Made by a program: the position numbers and the translations under genes. From G963668605 sp963668605 (lineage in GTDB: Bacteria; Acidobacteriota; Terriglobia; Bryobacterales; Bryobacteraceae): 64,000 nt of DNA. Shown here piece after piece: positions 18,087-26,571 of this stretch; the first letter of the stretch is position 1; every line of letters begins with the position of its first letter. Location of the stretch: positions 1,116,001 to 1,180,000 of the forward strand of contig OY764903.1 of the NCBI GenBank assembly GCA_963668605.1, given 5' to 3'. The notes beneath the pieces are model-generated. The model had not been told where the DNA came from and searched no databases. It saw only the letters and a list, made by a program, of their open reading frames with translations.

Positions 18087-19592
18087 TTAGAGCTTCAGTT
18101 CCCAGCCTTTGCGGAAAATTGGCTTGATCCATTTGGCGGAGTCCTTGTTGTTCTTGAACTCCATCTTTGCGTTGTCCCAGAGCAGTTTGCCGTCGTAGTG
18201 CGAGGCAACGGCTCCGAGCACCAGCCATTCCGTGTATGGTCCGCTGCGGCTGAATTCGGAGCAGCCCGCCACTCCACCCTTACAGGCACGTACCCAGTCG
18301 CGGCAATGCGCGGAGTGGTTGTCGCCAGTGCTGGCTCCGGGGGAGCGCGGCAGGTATGCATTCGGGAGTTTGTAATCCGCCCAACGCTTGCCGGGCAGCA
18401 GTCCAACGCCTTCGCCGCGGCCACTGGTGCCCAACGCACCCTTCGAGCCGACGAAGATCGAGTTGTAGCGCGGAGCTCCCCCGCCTGAGCGCGGAGGCGG
18501 ACCGACCTGCGGCCCGGTGCCTGGAATTTTGCGCGATTCTGCGGCCGTCATTCCTGCCGGAACGTAACCGTCGCCCTGCACGCTGTCGCTCCAATAAACG
18601 GTCACCGGAGGCATGCTGCCGCGCGCTCCAAACTCAAACTTAACCTCGTTCTTGATAGCGTAGGTGAACGGGCCGGTTCCTTCCCGCTTTGTGCACTCCA
18701 CGCTGATCAGGCTTTCCGGACTCAATTGCAGTGCCCAGTTCGCCGGACCCATAATGTGCACGCCCCAATCGCCGAACAGCGTGCTGCCGAAATCATGGAA
18801 GCCACGCCAGTTGAAAGGCTGATAGAAGCCGAACTCCGGTTTGGCTGAAAACGCGCCGCTGTTGGCCGCCAGGTAGGACCTATAGTCGGCATCGCCTTCA
18901 GTGAACTCGCGCTTTGCCGCTCCGCCCAGCCACAGATCCCAATCGAGCGTCGGAGGGATCGCCGATGGCGCTGGAATTTTCGGCATGCCTTGTGGCCATC
19001 CTGGGCGTCCGTGCCAGGCATGGACCTCGCGAACTTCTCCTATTTCTCCGGACCAGATGATTTCGCACGCGACGCGAGTGGCGTCGTGCGAATAGCCCTG
19101 ATTGCCCATCTGCGTGGCGACTCGGTATTTTTGAGCTGCCTGCGTCAGCAGACGCGCTTCCCAAGGCGTGCGTGTGAGTGGTTTCTCGACATAGACGTGT
19201 TTACCGGCCTGCATGCAGGCCAAAGCGCACGTGGCGTGCATGTGGTCGGGAGTGCCGATGACCACGGCGTCGATGTCCTTGCCCTGCTTGCTCAGCATCT
19301 GCCGGAAGTCTTTGTACTTCGTGGCGTTCGGCCACTTCTTGAATCCCGGCTCTCCGCGCTTCCAGTCCACATCCGTTAGGGCGACGACGTTTTCCACCCC
19401 TCCTTGCGCGTGGCCGAGGTCGGCAAAAGGCTGGCCGCCGGCGCCGATTGCAGCGAGGTTCAACTTTTCATTGGGCGATTTGTAGCCCAGTTTTGATAGT
19501 GAAGGCGTGCTGCCGAAGCCTCCGGCCGGAATGGCGCCCGCGAGCAGAGTGCCGTAAAAGAAATGCCGTCTCGAAAAATTATTCTGTGACAT
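18087..19592 (-). CDS. Tat-signal Gfo/Idh/MocA oxidoreductase
   Basis: 501 residues. A Tat signal (SRRHFFYGTLLAGAIPAGG) is followed by the Rossmann domain: LAAIGAGGQP, a TDVDW strand end, VVIGTPDHMH, and the family motif EKPLTRT holding the conserved EKP lysine. The C-terminal alpha/beta domain carries the substrate-side residues (FNWRGFHDFGSTLFGDWGVHIMGP). Such proteins oxidise or isomerise sugars with NAD(P), usually cytoplasmic. Tat export fits export with a pre-bound nucleotide, as known for Zymomonas glucose-fructose oxidoreductase. The gene is alone, convergent with the sulfatase. Confidence 0.92.
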   Translation of the reverse strand: MSQNNFSRRHFFYGTLLAGAIPAGGFGSTPSLSKLGYKSPNEKLNLAAIGAGGQPFADLGHAQGGVENVVALTDVDWKRGEPGFKKWPNATKYKDFRQMLSKQGKDIDAVVIGTPDHMHATCALACMQAGKHVYVEKPLTRTPWEARLLTQAAQKYRVATQMGNQGYSHDATRVACEIIWSGEIGEVREVHAWHGRPGWPQGMPKIPAPSAIPPTLDWDLWLGGAAKREFTEGDADYRSYLAANSGAFSAKPEFGFYQPFNWRGFHDFGSTLFGDWGVHIMGPANWALQLSPESLISVECTKREGTGPFTYAIKNEVKFEFGARGSMPPVTVYWSDSVQGDGYVPAGMTAAESRKIPGTGPQVGPPPRSGGGAPRYNSIFVGSKGALGTSGRGEGVGLLPGKRWADYKLPNAYLPRSPGASTGDNHSAHCRDWVRACKGGVAGCSEFSRSGPYTEWLVLGAVASHYDGKLLWDNAKMEFKNNKDSAKWIKPIFRKGWELKL

Positions 19593-19838
19593 GAATCGAC
19601 GAGAATCCTCGTCAAGAAGTATATGTCAAATCTGCGGGCGCCAAGAGTGCCGCGCCACGTAGTTGTGACTGGACAAAGGCTTCCGGACCTGGCAAGACGA
19701 AGCAATAGATCGGGCGGATCTGCGCTGCCAGCGGAATCCAAAGCGGAATCCAAAGCTTGCGCGAACCTCGAAAACCGCCGAAAATGGCAGAATCAGATGC
19801 TTGCTTGGCCTGATTAAGTTAAGGAGGGGGAACAACAC
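19593..19838. promoter_or_regulatory. Divergent intergenic region
   Basis: Separates the Gfo/Idh/MocA gene (minus) from the BNR-repeat gene (plus) and must contain both promoters. No specific -35/-10 or sigma-54 pattern is convincing. A strong Shine-Dalgarno, AAGGAGGGGG at 19821-19830, sets the start of the BNR gene. Confidence 0.5.
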
Positions 19839-20954
19839 ATGAGCGGAGTACGGGTTCTGGTAGGCACAAAAAAGGGCGCGTTCGTCCTGACCTCGGACGG
19901 AAAGCGTGAACGATGGGATATCAGTGGCCCCCATTTTGCGGGCTGGGAAATCTACCACCTCAAGGGGTCACCCGCTGACCCGAATCGGCTGTATGCGTCT
20001 CAATCCAGCGGCTGGTTCGGGCAGATGATTCAGCGCTCCAATGACGGTGGCAAAACGTGGGAGCCGGTGGGTAACAAATTCGTTTACGATGGCGTCCCCG
20101 GCACGCACCAGTGGTACGACGGCACGCCACACCCGTGGGAGTTCAAGCGAGTGTGGCATCTCGAACCGTCGCTGATCGATCCGGATACCGTCTACGCCGG
20201 AGTGGAAGACGCCGCTTTGTTCCGCACGAACGACGGCGGGCAGACGTGGCAGGAACTCCCGGGACTGCGCGGCCACGGTTCTGGGCCCAGATGGCAACCG
20301 GGCGCCGGCGGGATGTGCCTGCACACGATCCTTCTGGATCCCAGCGACCCCGATAGGATCTTCATCGCCATCTCGGCCGCTGGCGCCTTCCGTACCGACG
20401 ATGCCGGCAAGACGTGGCGGCCGATCAACCGTGGCCTGAAGTCCGAATACATTCCCGACCCGAATGCCGAGGTCGGCCACTGCGTTCACCGTATCGCGAT
20501 GCACCCATCGCGCCCGGACGTGTTGTTCATGCAGAAGCACTGGGACGTCATGCGCAGCGACGACGCTGGCGAATCCTGGCAGGAGGTCAGCGGGAACTTG
20601 CCGACCGATTTCGGATTCGTGATCGACGTTCACGCACACGAGCCGGAGACCATCTACGTTGTCCCGATCAAGAGCGACTCAGAGCACTTTCCGCCCGAGG
20701 GAAAGCTACGCGTGTACCGCAGCCGCACGGGAGGCAACGAGTGGGAGGCGCTTACGAAGGGACTGCCGCAGAGCGACTGCTACGTCAACGTGTTGCGCGA
20801 CGCGATGGCCGTCGACTCGCTTGATTCGTGCGGCGTGTATTTCGGCACTACGGGCGGGCAGGTGTACGCGTCGGCCGATGCCGGAGACAACTGGGCTCCG
20901 ATTGTCCGGGACCTTCCGGCCGTGGTGTCCGTCGAGGTCCAGACACTACCATGA
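19839..20954 (+). CDS. BNR/sialidase-like beta-propeller protein
   Basis: 371 residues with no signal peptide (MSGVRVLVGTKKGAF), so probably cytoplasmic. It contains at least four Asp-box blades of the type S-x-D-x-G-x-T-W: RSNDGGKTWEPV, RTNDGGQTWQEL, RTDDAGKTWRPI, RSDDAGESWQEV, and the late ASADAGDNWAPI. This is the fold of exo-sialidases and the Vps10/YCF48-like propellers. No sialidase catalytic Arg triad or Tyr/Glu pair is evident, so I read it as a binding or scaffold propeller. Its stop codon overlaps the start of the MoaD/ThiS-like gene (ATGA), so the two are translationally coupled. Confidence 0.88.
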   Translation: MSGVRVLVGTKKGAFVLTSDGKRERWDISGPHFAGWEIYHLKGSPADPNRLYASQSSGWFGQMIQRSNDGGKTWEPVGNKFVYDGVPGTHQWYDGTPHPWEFKRVWHLEPSLIDPDTVYAGVEDAALFRTNDGGQTWQELPGLRGHGSGPRWQPGAGGMCLHTILLDPSDPDRIFIAISAAGAFRTDDAGKTWRPINRGLKSEYIPDPNAEVGHCVHRIAMHPSRPDVLFMQKHWDVMRSDDAGESWQEVSGNLPTDFGFVIDVHAHEPETIYVVPIKSDSEHFPPEGKLRVYRSRTGGNEWEALTKGLPQSDCYVNVLRDAMAVDSLDSCGVYFGTTGGQVYASADAGDNWAPIVRDLPAVVSVEVQTLP

Positions 20955-21247
20955 TCCGGGTCGTACTCCCTGCACATCTGCGAACGCTGGCGCACGTTAG
21001 CGGTGAGGTGAAGATCGAAGTCGAGGGTCAGGCCACACAGCGCTCGATCCTCGACGCGCTCGAAGCCCGCTATCCGATGCTGCGCGGTGCGCTCCGCGAC
21101 CAGGTCACGCAAGAGCGCCGGCCGTTCGTGAGGTTCTTCGCCTGCGAGGATGATCTGTCCCACGAACTGCCGGATGCTCCGCTGCCCGAGGCAGTCGCAA
21201 CGGGAGCCGAACCATTTCTGATTGTGGGAGCCATTGCCGGCGGTTAG
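20951..21247 (+). CDS. MoaD/ThiS-like ubiquitin-fold protein
   Basis: 98 residues. The ATG at 20951 overlaps the upstream TGA by four bases (ATGA). The fold pattern matches beta-grasp sulfur carriers: a first strand MIRVVLPAHLR, an EVKIEVEG strand, helix SILDALEARYPML, RPFVRFFACEDDLS, and the C-terminus FLIVGAIAGG, ending in the Gly-Gly tail that is adenylated in MoaD, ThiS and ubiquitin-like modifiers. No MoaE, ThiF/MoeB, ThiG or JAMM peptidase gene is nearby. Its carrier or modifier role is therefore open; pairing with a BNR propeller is the only local clue. Confidence 0.82.
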   Translation: MIRVVLPAHLRTLAHVSGEVKIEVEGQATQRSILDALEARYPMLRGALRDQVTQERRPFVRFFACEDDLSHELPDAPLPEAVATGAEPFLIVGAIAGG

Positions 21248-21386
21248 GAGCCGGCTCAACTTGTTCGCTCAGACACGCTCTTCTGCCAGCGGCAGTCGAA
21301 TGGCGCTCCGGCTTGCCGCCGATTCGTAGACGGCTGCAACGTCGTGAGTGGCGCGTTTTGCCGATGTGGGAGTGCGTGTCAAAGAT

Positions 21387-22469
21387 TCATTGGGCCGTAC
21401 CGGTGCATGCCGGTCGCGGCAGAGTCGCGATGATGGCATCACTCATCTCCCTGGTGGAGAGCACGCCGCCCATGTCGCGTGTGCGGGCGTTTCTTTCCGA
21501 GAAGACTTTGCGCACGGCGTCATAGATCATGCGCGCCCCACGCTGTGCAGCGGGACTGTTGAACCAATCGAGCATCATCGCCGCGGAGAGGATGGTGGCC
21601 ACAGGGTTGGCGATGCCCTGTCCCGCGATGTCGGGCGCAGAGCCGTGGGACGGTTGAAATACGGCGTAGCGGTCGCCGATGTCCGCCGAGGGAGCCATTC
21701 CCATGCCACCCACCAGCGCTGCGGCGAGGTCGGAGACGATGTCACCAAACATGTTCTCCGTGACGATCACGTCGAACATCTCGGGCCGCTGTACGAGGTA
21801 GAGTGTGGCGGCATCGACGTAAACCCGATTCGTTTCCACAGTGGGGAACTCACGGGCTACCTCGTCGAAGATCTGGCGGAAGAACGCCATCGACGGCAAC
21901 ACGTTCGCCTTGTCGATCAGGGTGAGGTGTTTGCGTCGGCCCAGCGACAGTTCGAACGCGGCGCGGATCACACGTTCCGAGCCGGCCCGAGTTATCAGCA
22001 TGGTGTCGGTGGCGCGGTCCGCGGCCGGGTCGCGCGGCACCTTGCGCGTGGAGAAGAGTCCTTCGGTGCTTTCCCGAACCACGAGGAAATCTATGTCGCC
22101 CGTCCGCCGGTCGCGCAGCGGAGAGTCCTCCGAGTGGAAAAGATAGATTGGACGCAGCCCTTTGTAAAGATCGAGCCGTTCGCGCAGGTCGATTTGCGGG
22201 GTCATCTCGACGCCATCTGGCCAGCGCACGCCGGGCAGGCCCATCGCGCCTAGCAGGATCGCGTGGAACTCCGGCATACGCTCGAAGATTCGTTCCGGCA
22301 GCGGATCGCCGTTCTTCAGGTACTCACCGGCGCCGAGCGAAAATTCCTCGGTTTCGAGGCGAAGGTCATCAATCCTTTCTTCCACGGCTCGCAACACGCG
22401 AACTGCTTCTGTAATGACGTCCGGGCCGATACCGTCTCCTGGAAAGAGAGCGATGCGATAGGTTTCCAT
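21387..22469 (-). CDS. Beta-decarboxylating dehydrogenase (isocitrate/isopropylmalate family, tartrate/malate-like)
   Basis: 360 residues. The N-terminus has the family start YRIALFPGDGIGPDV, then LRERLDLYKGLRP (substrate-carboxylate arginines), TGDIDFLVVRESTEG, VTENMFGDIVSDLAA (metal Asp) and PSHGSAPDIAGQGIANP (NAD site). The enzyme would oxidise a 2-hydroxy dicarboxylic acid and release CO2 using NAD. The 'GDIDF.VVRE.TEG' text is closer to tartrate/D-malate dehydrogenases than to LeuB, and no leuCD genes are near. Its start overlaps the stop of the upstream GH5-like gene by one base (TAATG), implying coupling to sugar breakdown. Confidence 0.85.
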   Translation of the reverse strand: METYRIALFPGDGIGPDVITEAVRVLRAVEERIDDLRLETEEFSLGAGEYLKNGDPLPERIFERMPEFHAILLGAMGLPGVRWPDGVEMTPQIDLRERLDLYKGLRPIYLFHSEDSPLRDRRTGDIDFLVVRESTEGLFSTRKVPRDPAADRATDTMLITRAGSERVIRAAFELSLGRRKHLTLIDKANVLPSMAFFRQIFDEVAREFPTVETNRVYVDAATLYLVQRPEMFDVIVTENMFGDIVSDLAAALVGGMGMAPSADIGDRYAVFQPSHGSAPDIAGQGIANPVATILSAAMMLDWFNSPAAQRGARMIYDAVRKVFSERNARTRDMGGVLSTREMSDAIIATLPRPACTGTAQ

Positions 22470-23551
22470 TATGCGCCTGTGACCTCTTTGAGTTTCTCGA
22501 AGAACTGTTTCTTACGTTCCGTGTTGATGCCCCAGTTCACCGGCGGGCACTGGTATCCATCCACATAGTCACTCTTGCCGGGGTCGAAGTAGCCCCATGA
22601 AACGTACAGGCCAAGCGCCGCCAACATGTGATTGTCGGCCTCATTGAAGCGGAAGTGGTCGTCCTCGTTGATGAGAATGGGCATCGGGCGATAGCCCTCG
22701 GCACTTCGGGACGTTTGGATCATCTTCCGGATCCTGTCGGGGTTGTCGGGTCCGTTGCCGTGTAGCAGCAGGAAGTCGGAGGCTTTGACGACATTGGATG
22801 CCGCCGGAGTCCCGCCGCCATAGCTTGTGCCGACGAGCAGCCGGCGCCCGTTCTTCCTCGCTTTCTTGGCGAGTTCGATCAACTCGTGCACGCGCGGCGG
22901 CTTCAGGATGTCGTGATCGTACGCTTTGACGTTCGTCTCATTGGCGATCTCGACGAGCACGTTGCGGTAGTCGCGCTCGAGAAGCCAGGTGGTTGCGTTG
23001 ACGACGCCGCGCTTGATGGCCGCTTCGTCCTTCACACGCTGGTCCTGACCGAAGTAGAAGCAGCCTACGATGGCGACCATGCCAAGCTCGTCGGCGCGGT
23101 CGAGGATTCTGGCGAGGCGCTCCATGAAAGGCGGGCGAAGATTGCCGTCCGGATCAATGGCGGTGTTTTCCCAAGGCTGATTCTTGGAGTAGCCTTCGGG
23201 ACTCCCGCCCTGCAGATTGATGGTGAACGCGAGCAGGCCGTGTTTGCGCCATTCGGGCAGGGCGGCGAGGAACTCGCGGGTGTTGCGTTCGGGGTCCCAC
23301 TTGCCGGTGTCCGGATAGGCCCATTTCTCGCGGATTTCGGGATTGAGGTCGTCGAAGATGCCCTGCACTGCGCGATTGTTCATCAGCAGTCCTTCGATCT
23401 TCATCCCCTTGTAAGTGCGACCGGCGTAAGTCGGCTTGCCGTTGATGAAGAACTGGTCTGCCTGAATGCTGACGGTCGTGCGGCGGCGGGGAGCGGCCTG
23501 TGCGGCGAACGGGGCCAGGCCTGCGAGGTTGAGAAATGTTCTGCGTTTCAT
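22469..23551 (-). CDS. Exported GH5-like (clan GH-A) glycosidase
   Basis: About 360 residues from the ATG at 23551; the frame is open another 18 codons upstream but MKRRTFLNLAGLAPFAAQA is a clean signal peptide (RR present, Tat or Sec). The TIM-barrel text includes AGRTYKG, WRKHGLLAFTINLQGG, and the strand ending VEIANETN, where N-E fits the GH-A acid/base. A late strand, ILINEDDHF, could hold the nucleophile Glu. I place it near the GH5/cellulase-like group; substrate unknown. Coupled by one-base overlap to the dehydrogenase gene. Confidence 0.75.
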   Translation of the reverse strand: MKRRTFLNLAGLAPFAAQAAPRRRTTVSIQADQFFINGKPTYAGRTYKGMKIEGLLMNNRAVQGIFDDLNPEIREKWAYPDTGKWDPERNTREFLAALPEWRKHGLLAFTINLQGGSPEGYSKNQPWENTAIDPDGNLRPPFMERLARILDRADELGMVAIVGCFYFGQDQRVKDEAAIKRGVVNATTWLLERDYRNVLVEIANETNVKAYDHDILKPPRVHELIELAKKARKNGRRLLVGTSYGGGTPAASNVVKASDFLLLHGNGPDNPDRIRKMIQTSRSAEGYRPMPILINEDDHFRFNEADNHMLAALGLYVSWGYFDPGKSDYVDGYQCPPVNWGINTERKKQFFEKLKEVTGA

Positions 23552-23904
23552 ATAGCTAAAACCGGACGTTCCGAGCGAACGGCAAGACGCGGGCGGCGCG
23601 AACACCAGAGAACTGGAATGCCGGTTCGAACTGCCGCTATTTGAATCGGGCCGGACGCTTTAATTACTCTATCCTACCGATCGGCCGAGGTCAGTTAGAA
23701 TGCGCGGCTGTTCAAGAGTACTTGGCTGGAATTGCGGGCGTGGCGCGAGTGGAATCACGCCTCCGGAGCCTGCGCCTGTAGTGCGGCCGGCGTTGCCGAA
23801 TGTGACGGGGCGCAATCTCCGTCACTCGACCCGATCGCGTCAGCCTCCATCTCTACGTCGAGAGGAAGGCGCGCGGTCTCAGTCACTTGCGCTCCTCTAG
23901 AGAT
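23552..23904. other. Intergenic region
   Basis: Lies between the start of the GH5-like gene and the stop of the AI-2E-type transporter. It must contain the promoter of the GH5-like gene. I see no supported gene, RNA or hairpin. Confidence 0.4.
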
Positions 23905-25011
23905 TCACTTACCCAACGTGCTGGCCCGCGTCGCTTCTCCCTCGCTCGTCGGGTAGGTTCCTATGATCGCACTGTGCGAGGTCAATTCTTGAATTTCCGT
24001 CAGCAGGGCAGCGACTAGAGAGACCACCAGCGGGCCCAGGAGAATTCCCAGAGTGCCGAACGCGTACGTACCGCCAATTGCCGCCAGCGCGATGAGCATC
24101 GGGTGTTGCTTTTCGCGCGCGCCGACGACAAGCGGCCGCAGCACGTTGTCCACGAAACCCACCACGAGGGAGCCCCAGAGGCACAGAAGCAGCGCCTTCC
24201 AGTAGGATCCCAGCAGCAGGAATGCAATCGCGACGGGAACCCAGACCAGAGGGGCCCCGACCACCGGGATGATGGAAGCCAATCCACCGGCCGCGCCCCA
24301 GAGCACGGGAGACCGAATGCCGACAAACCAAAACCCCAGGCAAAGCAGCAGGCCTTGCCCCACGGCGGCGGCGAACACGCCGCTGACGTTTGCTATGACC
24401 GAGTCGTTGACCGTCCGAACAAGGCTGGAAGTGGTGAGAGGATCGAGCGGAGTCAGGGCGGCCAACCGATTAATCCAGTCTTTCCCGTATCTGAGCAGGA
24501 AATAGAGAAAAACGGTTACGAGCAAGCCGGTGATGATAATGGTTGTGACGCCGCCAACCGCGGCGCCGGCATGATTGAGCAGATAGCCGCTGGCAGCCTT
24601 CATGCGGTCGATGAGTTCCGTGCGGATCGCCGCTTTGTCGATTGGCAGCTGGGTGGCCAATGCGTCGACGACCCGGTCGGCAGTGTGGGTGACAAGATCT
24701 GGCCAACCGCCCTCCTCCAGAGAACGTCGGCTAAGTGCGTCGTAGGCAGCCGTCAGCTCCTGGGTGATCGTCAATCCCGCAAACGCCAAGACGATTCCCA
24801 CCACAAGAACTGTCCCGAAGGTCGTGAGGAAAGTGGCCAGCCCGGGCCGATGGATCCGAAGGCTGAGCCACTCCTTGACCGGGTTCATCACGATGGAGAG
24901 AAGCGCTGCCAGAATGAACGAGGTGAGGAACGGCCAAGCCACCTGTAACAACAGCGGTAGAAGCGCTGCCACCACGACTGTGAGAAAGATCAGAGATGCT
25001 CGTTGCGACAT
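23905..25011 (-). CDS. AI-2E/PerM-family membrane transporter
   Basis: 368 residues with the AI-2E (UPF0118) layout. Two N-terminal helices (LIFLTVVVAALLPLLLQV; FILAALLSIVMNPVKEWL) and a third near residue 65 are followed by a soluble loop (about 95-150). The C-terminal helices contain the family text PVLWGAAGGLASIIPVVGAPLVWVPVAI and VDNVLRPLVVGAR. Members export small molecules or act as Na+/H+ antiporters; the ligand is not predictable. It lies beside stress-type genes. Soluble signals or regulators are not visible. Confidence 0.92.
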   Translation of the reverse strand: MSQRASLIFLTVVVAALLPLLLQVAWPFLTSFILAALLSIVMNPVKEWLSLRIHRPGLATFLTTFGTVLVVGIVLAFAGLTITQELTAAYDALSRRSLEEGGWPDLVTHTADRVVDALATQLPIDKAAIRTELIDRMKAASGYLLNHAGAAVGGVTTIIITGLLVTVFLYFLLRYGKDWINRLAALTPLDPLTTSSLVRTVNDSVIANVSGVFAAAVGQGLLLCLGFWFVGIRSPVLWGAAGGLASIIPVVGAPLVWVPVAIAFLLLGSYWKALLLCLWGSLVVGFVDNVLRPLVVGAREKQHPMLIALAAIGGTYAFGTLGILLGPLVVSLVAALLTEIQELTSHSAIIGTYPTSEGEATRASTLGK

Positions 25012-25175
25012 CGAGAGGGCGCTCCAACGCTAGTGTTTCCAGTATCTTCGACCTACGCCGATCACTTGGGCCGATGCCGCCCGGCCCGTTGCCAAACACA
25101 GCTCCTCCGCTCGTGCAAGAGTTCTTTCGCAACCGAAGTCGGGCGAGGCAGTGATCAATGCCCATCGACAGCTTC

Positions 25176-25499
25176 TCAATATCTGCCCGCACTGGCTCCC
25201 GCGCGCACTTCGTATCGATTCCTCGAACCTACTGCCAGCAGATAACGGGAATCGTGGGGGCGGTATCGTGGTGTCGGGATATCCGAAATGGGGCATTCCA
25301 CTACCAACTGTTCCTGGCCGAAGCAGTGGGGGCAGAGAATGATTCGTTCGCGAAGCCAGTAGGCTTTGCCTTGTGCCCTGTGGAGCGCAGCCATCGCCTG
25401 GGCCAGTTGCTCAGCGCTACTGATCCACCCGCTCAGTTCCTCAGTTCCATCCGCATCAACAATTCTGATCTGATACTCGTTACCGTGGTTGTGCGGCAT
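25176..25499 (-). CDS. Small Cys-containing protein, unknown function
   Basis: 107 residues, preceded by a strong AGGAGGG ribosome site 7 bases from the ATG. The protein reads as a real small domain: an N-terminal strand (NEYQIRIVDADGT), a helix (SAEQLAQAMAALHRAQGKAYWLRER), a CPHC pair, another Cys (ECPISDIPTPRYRPHDSRYLLAVGS), and a flexible tail. CPHC plus the later Cys could bind a metal. I do not recognise a named family. It lies upstream of the AI-2E gene on the same strand (164-base gap). Confidence 0.72.
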   Translation of the reverse strand: MPHNHGNEYQIRIVDADGTEELSGWISSAEQLAQAMAALHRAQGKAYWLRERIILCPHCFGQEQLVVECPISDIPTPRYRPHDSRYLLAVGSRNRYEVRAGASAGRY

Positions 25500-25787
25500 C
25501 TGTTTTCCCTCCTGCGTCAGACCGGTTTCGTAGCTGGCCGAGATCCGGCATATTCTCGATCCGCCCCCGATTATTCAGTGCACGAGCCGCACCAAGTTCA
25601 CTGGCTGGTCCTGTCGGGCTTGTTCGTCGCCTCAAACGCCCCCGCGGCCCCAGTTGGATTGTTGGACTGACTCTCCATTCCGTTGAACCGGTTCGCATCA
25701 CGCGATGCGTTCTGGATTCACTCTGACGATGCGGAAGAAAGTTGAGGAAAACTTCAGGATAAGGTTAGGCATCGGGTCAATAACGAC

Positions 25788-25814
25788 ATATGGTCATGTG
25801 ACCCAATATGGTCA
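25788..25814. repeat. Direct repeat ATATGGTCA x2 with internal palindrome
   Basis: ATATGGTCA occurs at 25788-25796 and 25806-25814, 18 bases apart. The 12-base palindrome GGTCATGTGACC lies across 25792-25803. The spacing suits a DNA-binding protein on one helix face, but no cognate regulator is identifiable. Confidence 0.5.
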
Positions 25815-26382
25815 CCGGCGTTTCCGTGGCGCGCTCAACTTTCAACGGCCAAAGTAATGGGCAAGCCGGCTGATTCCTACCGTGTTTGAAGCCTGGTTCT
25901 GAGACTTCGCGGATTGGATCCGGGTTTTCCGGTCAGGGAGTGCGCGGACTCTAGTACCGAACTTTTCGTCAGATTCACAATCGTGCTTAGACGAGATCCC
26001 TTCTTCCTATCAATTGTTTGGATCGTATTCGGTTCTGCTTTCAACCCTGACGGTGGTGCACGTTTGCCTCCATCCCGAATTCGAGAGCCGGGCAATGGTT
26101 CGGTGGCGCCAGTTCTTTGCCCATGTCAGCCCGCGGCGGCGGCGCGGAAACCGCGTTCCCGTCCGATGCTCTGGGGTTGCTAAAGCCGCAGAACTCCAAG
26201 GCGAATTCCGCACTTAGAGCCCGCCACGAAATAACCGTACCAACCCTGACGGTCACGGCTCGGAAGGCCTTTCTGAGCCGCGAGCGTAAGCATGCGGACT
26301 TGGCACGCTGGAACAGTAATTTCGTGACAGGCACTTAGCCGTGTGGCTGCTTTGCCATTCCGGAAGAGCGTTTAGTCCGCGA

Positions 26383-26398
26383 TGGCACGGGTCGTGCA
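26383..26398 (+). promoter_or_regulatory. Sigma-54 (RpoN) type promoter
   Basis: TGGCACGGGTCGTGCA matches the consensus TGGCAC-N5-TTGCA at every fixed position except one T (G at the first T of TTGCA). The invariant GG and GC elements have the correct spacing. It points to the stress-protein gene starting at 26572, which leaves room for a 5' leader of about 165 bases. The cyclic glucan synthase 122 bases further on could share the transcript. Confidence 0.7.
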
Positions 26399-26571
26399 TA
26401 AGAATCTACGCAAACTGTCGTGTGATTGGCGGAAGAGGGCAAGCCAGGGAAGCCTGCGCCTCAATTTCCAGTTGTGCCCGGGGCCGGACTTCCGGCGGTG
26501 AGAATGGACTACGCCAAAACCGTAACCGCGGGCAACCACACGACAACCTGGGATTCGGAGAGGAACACCAG

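Larger units (their letters stand above)
25500..26571. other. Long non-coding region between divergent genes
   Basis: About 1.07 kb with no supported coding frame. It contains the promoter side of the 107-aa gene (minus), a pair of ATATGGTCA direct repeats near 25.8 kb, and a sigma-54-type promoter at 26383-26398 pointing to the stress-protein gene. Base composition is lower in GC than in the flanking genes. An unannotated small RNA cannot be excluded. Confidence 0.55.
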
